From Mesolinea sp964536465 (lineage in GTDB: Bacteria; Chloroflexota; Anaerolineae; Anaerolineales; Anaerolineaceae): a stretch of 29,838 nt of DNA. A program made the position numbers and the translations under genes. The stretch lies in contig CAZHXQ010000014.1 of the NCBI GenBank assembly GCA_964536465.1, forward strand, positions 1 through 29,838, given 5' to 3'. Below are positions 24,441 to 29,838 of this stretch, piece by piece (position 1 is the first letter of the stretch; each line of letters opens with the position of its first letter). The notes beneath the pieces were generated by a model. That model was not told the DNA's origin. It was given only the letters and a program-made list of their open reading frames with translations, and made no database searches.

Positions 24441-25666
24441 TCGACTTTTTAAAGAAACTGGTCAGGCTGCTGCCCATCTTCTTCACCGCGCTGATCCTGG
24501 CGATCATTGTTTGGTTGTCTTCGGTCAGCTCCAGCGATCCGAACCAGGTGGTCACCTACTCCAACCCGGTACCTCTGGTCATTCTGGGTCAAAACCCCGA
24601 TTTGTTGATTACTGACAAGAGCGCTTCGGACATCACGGTAACCTTGCGGGCCCCTCGATCCATCCACGAGCAGATCTCGCGAAATTTCAACCTGGTCAGC
24701 GCTCAGATCAATCTGTCCGGTCTCACTGCTGGAACTTACCAATTGACTCCAGAAGTCAATGTCAGGAATTTCAAACCGGTTCAGGTTGTGGAAGTCAACC
24801 CCCCAGAGGTCACCATTTCGCTCGAACTAATCGCGCAGCGTTCACATGAGATCACCTTGCTCCAAACCGGTAGCCTGCCTGTCAGTTATGAGGCCAGTGA
24901 TCCGGTCTTGAGCAGCGAAAGTGTGCAGCTGCAGGGACCCGAGTCTAAAGTTAATGAAGTCATTGATGTCGTCGCCACAATCGACCTCACCAACGCCACC
25001 ACGACCATCACCCGCATCGTCGAGCTGCGCCCAATCGACCGACGGGGCAACGAGGTCCAGGGCGTCAGTTTAAACCCAGCCTCGATAACAGTTGAAGTCC
25101 CGATCAAACAGCTGGTTGGTTACCGCAACGTATTCATAAAAATTGTTACCACGGGCAGTATTGTCCAGGGTTACCATCTGACCAGCCTGGTAGTCAACCC
25201 CCCCAGTGTGACCATCTACGCCTCCGATCCCGCGCTGGTTCCCAGTATGCCGTCTTTTTTGGAAACTGAACCGATTAACTTGACCGGTGCGGTTGCCGAC
25301 TTCAGCACCAACGTTTCGCTCCAACTTCAGGATGGTATCGTTGTGGTTGGCAATCAGGAAGTTACCGTTGAAATTGGGATTGACGCCATCGAGACTTCTA
25401 TCCAGATTCTTGACGTCCCGGTTGAAATTCTCAATCTGGGCACTAACCTGAGAGTCAATATTTCACCGGAGACTGTCGATCTGTACATCTCTGGTCCAAT
25501 GAATGTGCTCGAGACACTGTCTGCCAAGGACATTCGGGTCACGCTCGACCTGAGAAACCGCATCCCGGGCACCTATCAAATCACGCCAGACGTCCTGTTA
25601 AACAACTCGGAATTGAAGCTCGATTCGATCCTGCCCGGGACCGTCCAGGTGGTGCTCTGGCGCTGA
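24437..25666 (+). CDS. cdaR: YbbR-domain protein, probable CdaA regulator (CdaR)
   Basis: A 409-residue protein with one N-terminal membrane helix (about 13-30) and an extracytoplasmic part made of about four YbbR repeats of 75-90 residues. Repeat marks include VTLRAPRSIHEQI, VQLQGPESKVNEVIDV, VTIYASDPALVP and VDLYISGPMNVLETL, each near a strand-rich block ending in a VTV/VEI strand. In Firmicutes the YbbR protein CdaR binds CdaA and adjusts its activity. Its start overlaps the cdaA stop by 4 bases, which fits translational coupling. Der follows 24 bases later, so all three may share a transcript. Confidence 0.92.
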   Translation: MIDFLKKLVRLLPIFFTALILAIIVWLSSVSSSDPNQVVTYSNPVPLVILGQNPDLLITDKSASDITVTLRAPRSIHEQISRNFNLVSAQINLSGLTAGTYQLTPEVNVRNFKPVQVVEVNPPEVTISLELIAQRSHEITLLQTGSLPVSYEASDPVLSSESVQLQGPESKVNEVIDVVATIDLTNATTTITRIVELRPIDRRGNEVQGVSLNPASITVEVPIKQLVGYRNVFIKIVTTGSIVQGYHLTSLVVNPPSVTIYASDPALVPSMPSFLETEPINLTGAVADFSTNVSLQLQDGIVVVGNQEVTVEIGIDAIETSIQILDVPVEILNLGTNLRVNISPETVDLYISGPMNVLETLSAKDIRVTLDLRNRIPGTYQITPDVLLNNSELKLDSILPGTVQVVLWR

Positions 25667-25690
25667 GGTAGAAAGATCAAGGAATCCTGT

Positions 25691-27064
25691 ATGCAAAAAC
25701 CTGTTGTCGTCCTGGTCGGCAGACCAAATGTTGGTAAAAGTACCATCTTTAATCGCCTGGTGGGTCAACGCCTGGCGATCGTCGATGAGGTAGCGGGTAC
25801 CACCCGCGATCGGCTGATCGCTGAGGGAGATTGGGCTGGACACGACTTTTTCGTGGTTGACACCGGTGGGATCGACCCCAACAAGCAGCGCTCGCAGGTG
25901 CCACTGTCGATCGGTTCTGCCGATTTCATCGATGAAATCCGCGCGCAAGCCGAAGTTGCCATGCAGGAAGCCGACGTGATTCTTATGGTCACCGACGCGC
26001 TGGAAGGCGTCACTCAGGCTGACCGCGAAGTTGTTGAAATTCTGCGCAAACGCCGAAGAGGCAGCGAAACGGATTCCCCGCCAATCCTTTTGGTGGTCAA
26101 TAAAGCCGACAACCCTTCTGCTCGTCTAAACGCCCTCGATTTCTATTCGCTTGGGCTGGGCGAGCCCTTCGCCATTTCCGCCATCCATGGCACCGGCACT
26201 GGCGATTTGCTCGATGCGGTTGTGGAACAGTTCTCTACCAAGATTGATGAGGACGATGAAGACGAGAGCATCAAAGTGGCCATTGTTGGCAAACCTAATG
26301 CTGGCAAAAGCAGCCTGCTCAACAAAATCACCGGGCAGGAGCGCTCGATTGTCAGCAATATCCCTGGCACTACTCGCGACGCAATCGACACAAAGATGTT
26401 CTTTGAAGGGCAGGAATTTACCCTGATAGATACAGCTGGGATTCGCAAACGTGGCTCTGTCATCCCCGGTGTAGAAAAATATTCTGTCCTTCGTGCCATG
26501 CAGGCAATCGAGCGCTGTGATGTTGCCATTCTGGTCATCGATGCCGTCAGCGGCATCACCGCGCAGGACACGCATATCGCGGGCTACATCAACGAGGCCT
26601 GGAAAAGCGTTTTGGTCGTGATCAATAAATGGGATTTGATTGAAAAAGATCAAAACACAGCCATTGAGTTTGAAAAACTTCTCCGCCACGAATTGAACTT
26701 CTTGCCCTATGTACCCATTCTGTTCATCTCCGCAGAAACAGGCCAGCGCGTGCATCAGGTTTTGCCCCTGGTCACCGAAATCCAGCAGGAGCGCGTGCGC
26801 AAGATCCCCACTTCTCAATTGAATAAGGTTTTGGCAATGGCTCAAGACAAACACCAGGCGCCATCAGGGACCGGAAAACCTTTTAGAATTTATTATGGCA
26901 CCCAGGTTAACACCGAACCTCCTACTTTTATGCTTTATTGCAATGACCCTACCCTTGGGCATTTCACTTATATGCGCTTTATTGAGAATCAGATCAGAGA
27001 GGTTTTTCCTTTCAAAGGCACGCCTATCAAGTTGGTCTTGAAAAAGAGGGTCAGACGGGAATAG
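25691..27064 (+). CDS. der: Ribosome-assembly GTPase Der (EngA)
   Basis: A 457-residue cytoplasmic GTPase needed for 50S ribosomal subunit maturation. It has the family-defining pair of G domains. The first has GRPNVGKS at 10-17 and NKAD at 137-140; the second has GKPNAGKS at 200-207, DTAGIRKRG, and NKWD at 312-315. The C-terminal KH-like domain includes IYYGTQVNTEPPTFMLYCNDP, and the protein ends with the basic IKLVLKKRVRRE. An insert (SQVPLSIGSADF) sits between the first DTGG and the IRAQ segment. The length is normal. It is 24 bases after the YbbR gene. Confidence 0.97.
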   Translation: MQKPVVVLVGRPNVGKSTIFNRLVGQRLAIVDEVAGTTRDRLIAEGDWAGHDFFVVDTGGIDPNKQRSQVPLSIGSADFIDEIRAQAEVAMQEADVILMVTDALEGVTQADREVVEILRKRRRGSETDSPPILLVVNKADNPSARLNALDFYSLGLGEPFAISAIHGTGTGDLLDAVVEQFSTKIDEDDEDESIKVAIVGKPNAGKSSLLNKITGQERSIVSNIPGTTRDAIDTKMFFEGQEFTLIDTAGIRKRGSVIPGVEKYSVLRAMQAIERCDVAILVIDAVSGITAQDTHIAGYINEAWKSVLVVINKWDLIEKDQNTAIEFEKLLRHELNFLPYVPILFISAETGQRVHQVLPLVTEIQQERVRKIPTSQLNKVLAMAQDKHQAPSGTGKPFRIYYGTQVNTEPPTFMLYCNDPTLGHFTYMRFIENQIREVFPFKGTPIKLVLKKRVRRE

Positions 27065-27083
27065 CAGCCCCTGACAGGCTTGG

Positions 27084-27089
27084 TATAAT
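27084..27089 (+). promoter_or_regulatory. Extended -10 promoter of lepB
   Basis: TTGGTATAAT at 27080-27089 is a perfect TATAAT with the TGn extension. It lies in the 64-base gap between der and lepB, 39 bases before the lepB ATG. No good -35 is seen, which is typical for extended -10 promoters. Confidence 0.55.
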
Positions 27090-27128
27090 AGGCGGATTGG
27101 TCGATTTGACCTGCTTGGACAAATAACT

Positions 27129-27767
27129 ATGGAACAAAACGAAAACACTTACGACAACGACATCTCTGGGGCTGTGCCGGCACTCGATACCAGCAAGGAC
27201 GGCAATTACCCACCCACAGGTGAAAAACGGAAAGCCAAAAGTTTTTGGCGCGACCTACTCGAGACTATTGCGCTGGCATTGGTGCTCTTCCTGATCCTGA
27301 ACGCGATCACATCCAGGGTGAAGGTATTTAACATCAGCATGCAGCCAACCCTGAAACAGGGCTATCTCTTGCTGGTGAATAAAATGGCTTACAAACTGGG
27401 CGACCCAGAGAATGGCGATATCATCGTTTTCCACTACAACGGTGATAAACAGGAAGATTATATCAAGCGTGTAATCGGAGTGCCCGGCGACAAGGTGGAC
27501 ATCTCGGGTGGGGTCGTGCGGGTCAACGATGTTGCATTGACCGAGCCTTATATCCTGGAGGTTCCCAACTACTCCGGCAGTTGGCTGGTGCCGGAAGGTC
27601 AGCTTTTTGTCCTCGGCGACAACCGCAACCACTCCTCTGATTCTCATCAGTGGGGCTACGTAAAGATGAATTGGGTTGTGGGTAAGGCTGTATTGATTTA
27701 TTATCCCTTCAATGAAATTACCCTGCTGGGTGTGCCTGACCTGGTGCGAGCTGCTCCAGCACAATAG
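27129..27767 (+). CDS. lepB: Type I signal peptidase LepB
   Basis: A 212-residue membrane protease that removes signal peptides from exported proteins on the outer face of the membrane. A charged N terminus of about 40 residues precedes one helix (about 45-62). The catalytic serine is Ser70 in NISMQPTL and the general base is Lys113 in EDYIKRVIGVPGD. The later box GDNRNHSSDSHQWGYV is the conserved GDNxxxSxDSR region, with His in place of the Arg. Size and single helix match the Gram-positive-like SipS form rather than E. coli LepB. Confidence 0.95.
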   Translation: MEQNENTYDNDISGAVPALDTSKDGNYPPTGEKRKAKSFWRDLLETIALALVLFLILNAITSRVKVFNISMQPTLKQGYLLLVNKMAYKLGDPENGDIIVFHYNGDKQEDYIKRVIGVPGDKVDISGGVVRVNDVALTEPYILEVPNYSGSWLVPEGQLFVLGDNRNHSSDSHQWGYVKMNWVVGKAVLIYYPFNEITLLGVPDLVRAAPAQ

Positions 27768-28118
27768 TCACCCATTTCTCAGACACAAACTGGCACAAAC
27801 TGAGCCCCAGGGTCTGGCAAATCCGACCAGGAGGCGCTGTTTTTATATCCACTTTAAGTCGCCATAGAAGGCGAAAACTCGCCTTTGCAATCTGAATCTG
27901 GGTCTTGGGCCTTACCGAAGTGTAAAGGAGTCAAGATCATGACTTTGTCAGGTAAGTCTGGCTGATTTTTCTGCTGTACACTGATTTAGGCTGACAATAG
28001 TTATGTTAATCTTATATCAACTTGTAACCTTTGCGTTGACTTTGAGGGGTTGAAATGCTATCATTTTGTTAATCGTATCATTTAATTTATTCAGCACATT
28101 AAAATAGGAGGTTATCAT
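27768..28118. other. 351-base intergenic region between lepB and the PIN-TRAM gene
   Basis: No substantial gene is present. It contains a 7-bp hairpin (AAGGCGA at 27868-27874, complement 27879-27885, loop AAAC) without a good T run; an 8-codon frame at 27939-27965 (MTLSGKSG) with AAAGGAG nine bases before its ATG; and the strong promoter at 28036-28064. No known riboswitch pattern was recognised. Confidence 0.6.
28036..28064 (+). promoter_or_regulatory. Sigma-70-type promoter of the PIN-TRAM gene
   Basis: TTGACT (28036-28041, 5 of 6) and TATCAT (28059-28064, 5 of 6) are spaced by exactly 17 bases. The predicted transcript starts near 28071 and reaches the AGGAGG ribosome site just before the ATG at 28119. 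Confidence 0.75.
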
Positions 28119-29195
28119 ATGAATGCGATACTTATTTCGCGCATTGTCGGCGCAATTGTCCTTGGCATTATTGGTGCATTCACCGGTTTACCAATTTATG
28201 ACTATGTCTCTGGCTTTATTCCAAATTTATCCCTTTCCCAGGGCGCCACAATAGCGATACACACAACCGTCTTTGCTCTTATTGGGTTTTTAATTACACC
28301 ATACATCACTATCAAACCCCTGCAGGGTTTGGCCAGATTATTTAAAAAAGCAACTCCGCAGGTACTGATCAGTGGTCTGGTTGGCCTGGTCATCGGTCTG
28401 GTGACTGCCGCCATCATGGCATATCCCCTCAGCCTGCTGCCCAGCCCCCTGGGTTCAATTTTGCCATTTGTTGGGCTGGTTATCTTTGGCTACCTGGGAG
28501 TTGTGTTGTTTGTCACCCGCGAAGAAGATTTTTTGAGACTTCTCAGAGGCGCGAATCCAAAATCCCTAAAATCCCTAAAAACTCCTGCCGACGCTGACCG
28601 GCGTATCCTTGTCGATACCAGCGCGATCATCGATGGCCGTATAGCCGACATCGCCAAAACCGGCTTTTTAGGAGGCAGTCTGATCGTTCCGCGTTTTGTG
28701 CTCAACGAACTTCAATTTGTCTCCGATTCTGCTGACAGCCTGCGGCGCCAGCGCGGCAGGCGAGGTCTGGAAGTTCTGGCAGAACTGCAGACCAGCAAGG
28801 ACATCCCTGTGATCATCGGCGATGTTGACGTTGAAGGTGTCCGCGAGGTCGACGAACGGCTGATCATCCTGGCGCAGCAGATGAACTGCCCCATCCTGAC
28901 CAATGACTACAATCTCAACCGCGTGGCAGAATTGCAAGGCGTCAAAATTCTCAACATCAACGACCTTTCCAATGCTGTCAAGGTTGTACTGCTGCCTGGG
29001 GAAGAGTTTAATATCGACGTGATCCAGGAAGGTAAAGAGTATCAACAAGGCGTTGGATACCTGGAAGATGGCACCATGGTTGTGATTGAGAACGGGCAGC
29101 GGTACCTGGAACAACGTATCAGTGTGACTGTAACAAAAATTCTGCAAACCTCCGCCGGTCGAATGATTTTCGCAAAACCAGTTTTAGATCATTAG
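28119..29195 (+). CDS. Membrane-anchored PIN-TRAM domain protein (YacL-like)
   Basis: A 358-residue protein. Four hydrophobic segments (about 5-30, 45-65, 85-110 and 112-130) are followed by a PIN nuclease domain (about 162-290). The PIN domain shows ILVDTSAIIDGRIADI with acidic Asp166, VPRFVLNELQFVSDSAD, RRGRRGLEVL and CPILTNDYNLNRVAEL, the usual acidic cluster. A TRAM RNA-binding domain (about 293-358) completes the protein: LLPGEEFNIDVIQEGKEYQQGVGYLEDGTMVVIENG. This is the layout of B. subtilis YacL; the cellular RNA target is not established to my knowledge. The ribosome site is AGGAGG, and cysS starts 9 bases after its stop, so the two are likely cotranscribed. Confidence 0.92.
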   Translation: MNAILISRIVGAIVLGIIGAFTGLPIYDYVSGFIPNLSLSQGATIAIHTTVFALIGFLITPYITIKPLQGLARLFKKATPQVLISGLVGLVIGLVTAAIMAYPLSLLPSPLGSILPFVGLVIFGYLGVVLFVTREEDFLRLLRGANPKSLKSLKTPADADRRILVDTSAIIDGRIADIAKTGFLGGSLIVPRFVLNELQFVSDSADSLRRQRGRRGLEVLAELQTSKDIPVIIGDVDVEGVREVDERLIILAQQMNCPILTNDYNLNRVAELQGVKILNINDLSNAVKVVLLPGEEFNIDVIQEGKEYQQGVGYLEDGTMVVIENGQRYLEQRISVTVTKILQTSAGRMIFAKPVLDH

Positions 29196-29204
29196 GAGCA
29201 GCCA

Positions 29205-29838
29205 ATGGCATTAAAGATCTACAACACACTAAGCCGCACGAAAGAAGTTTTTCAACCGCTCGAAGCGGGTAAAGTGCGGATGTACGTTTGTGGACCCACC
29301 GTTTATGCCGATGCCCACCTTGGGCATGCCATGTCTGCCCTGGTGTTTGACATTGCCCGCCGCTACCTGGAATACAAAGGCTATCATGTCCGTTATGTCA
29401 TGAATTTCACCGATGTGGACGACAAAATCATCAACAAAGCCAATGAATTGGGCCTGGATCCATTCGGATTGGCCCAACGTTACATCGACGGCTACAAACG
29501 CAACCTTGAGGCGCTCAACATTAAACCGGCAACCGTCAATCCCCGGGCAACGGAAGACATGCCCGAGATCATCCACATGATCCAGCAGTTGATTGATATC
29601 AACTCTGCTTACGTCGTCAATGGTGATGTTTATTACAGTGTCAGCACTGATGAGGATTACGGTAAACTCAGCGGGCGCTCACTGGAAACTATGAACGCCG
29701 GTTCACGTATTCAGGTCGATGAACGCAAAGAGCACCCCATGGATTTCGCTCTGTGGAAATCTGCAAAACCGGGAGAGCCTGCCTGGGAGAGCCCCTGGGG
29801 TCTCGGTCGTCCTGGCTGGCACATCGAGTGCTCGGCTA
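29205..29838 (+). CDS. cysS: Cysteinyl-tRNA synthetase, N-terminal part (cut by window end)
   Basis: The frame is open to the end of the window, giving the first 211 residues of a class I aminoacyl-tRNA synthetase that charges tRNA-Cys. Start MALKIYNTLSRTKEVFQPL is typical. Cys29 in MYVCGPTVYAD is the first zinc ligand; HLGH at 38-41 is the HIGH signature for ATP binding; MNFTDVDDKIINKA and the final GRPGWHIECSA are diagnostic. The KMSKS loop lies beyond the window. The ATG follows TAGGAGC. It lies directly behind the PIN-TRAM gene, an association also known near cysS in Firmicutes. Confidence 0.97.
   Translation, partial: MALKIYNTLSRTKEVFQPLEAGKVRMYVCGPTVYADAHLGHAMSALVFDIARRYLEYKGYHVRYVMNFTDVDDKIINKANELGLDPFGLAQRYIDGYKRNLEALNIKPATVNPRATEDMPEIIHMIQQLIDINSAYVVNGDVYYSVSTDEDYGKLSGRSLETMNAGSRIQVDERKEHPMDFALWKSAKPGEPAWESPWGLGRPGWHIECSA

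Noticed and set aside
26126..26854. 242-codon - strand frame opposite der
   Set aside because: der is unambiguous with all GTPase motifs; the antisense frame has no family features.
28557..28580. Tandem AAAATCCCTA-type repeat in the PIN-TRAM gene
   Set aside because: Two in-frame copies encoding KSLKSL in the linker between membrane and PIN domains; too short to be a repeat element.

Overview
The window looks like bacterial chromosome from a Chloroflexota lineage, most likely class Anaerolineae. This is inferred from the style of several proteins: paired LytR-CpsA-Psr (LCP) proteins, a Chloroflexi-style peptide-binding lipoprotein with an acidic Pro/Glu linker, a CoaE with a long C-terminal extension, and a membrane PIN-TRAM protein. 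There is no rRNA or other phylogenetic marker here. Base composition is moderate and even. I see no tRNA, rRNA, CRISPR array, insertion sequence or prophage.

Layout. (1) 1-2971, + strand: the tail of a probable UPF0718-type permease, then a likely operon of a minimal Ric/ScdA-like protein, a P1B-type metal ATPase with a CPG (not CPC) membrane motif, and a free-standing heavy-metal-associated (HMA) domain, closed by a terminator. (2) 3108-4652, - strand: a flavodoxin-domain protein and a ZIP metal transporter. (3) 4782-7446, + strand: a 7-TM/GAF-like/coiled-coil membrane protein followed by an LCP protein. (4) 7572-10970, + strand: an ABC exporter (one ATPase, two ABC-2 permeases), ending at a bidirectional terminator. 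(5) 11126-17510, - strand: a complete dipeptide/oligopeptide uptake operon (two ATPases, binding lipoprotein, two permeases). An unrecognised 6-TM protein lies just upstream of it. (6) 18768-20700, + strand: a tyrosine-recombinase-like protein that lacks its catalytic residues, then a second LCP protein. (7) 20704-29838: housekeeping genes tilS (-), coaE, cdaA, cdaR-like ybbR, der, lepB, a PIN-TRAM membrane protein and the start of cysS (all +).

The most striking observation is the binding lipoprotein at 13379-15436. Its sequence blocks are in swapped order. The half that normally forms the C-terminal part of an SBP_bac_5 protein follows the signal peptide and linker, and the half that normally comes first follows it, ending where the first half would continue. 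It reads as a circular permutation in one intact frame with a normal lipobox and ribosome binding site, inside an otherwise complete operon.

How the genes work together. Region 1 and the ZIP transporter suggest metal and redox homeostasis. The two LCP proteins point to attachment of glycopolymers to the envelope. CdaA with the YbbR protein would make and control c-di-AMP. Der, TilS, CoaE, LepB and CysS are core functions. tilS and coaE are divergent, and each has a -10 element exactly six bases before its ATG, which predicts leaderless mRNAs.
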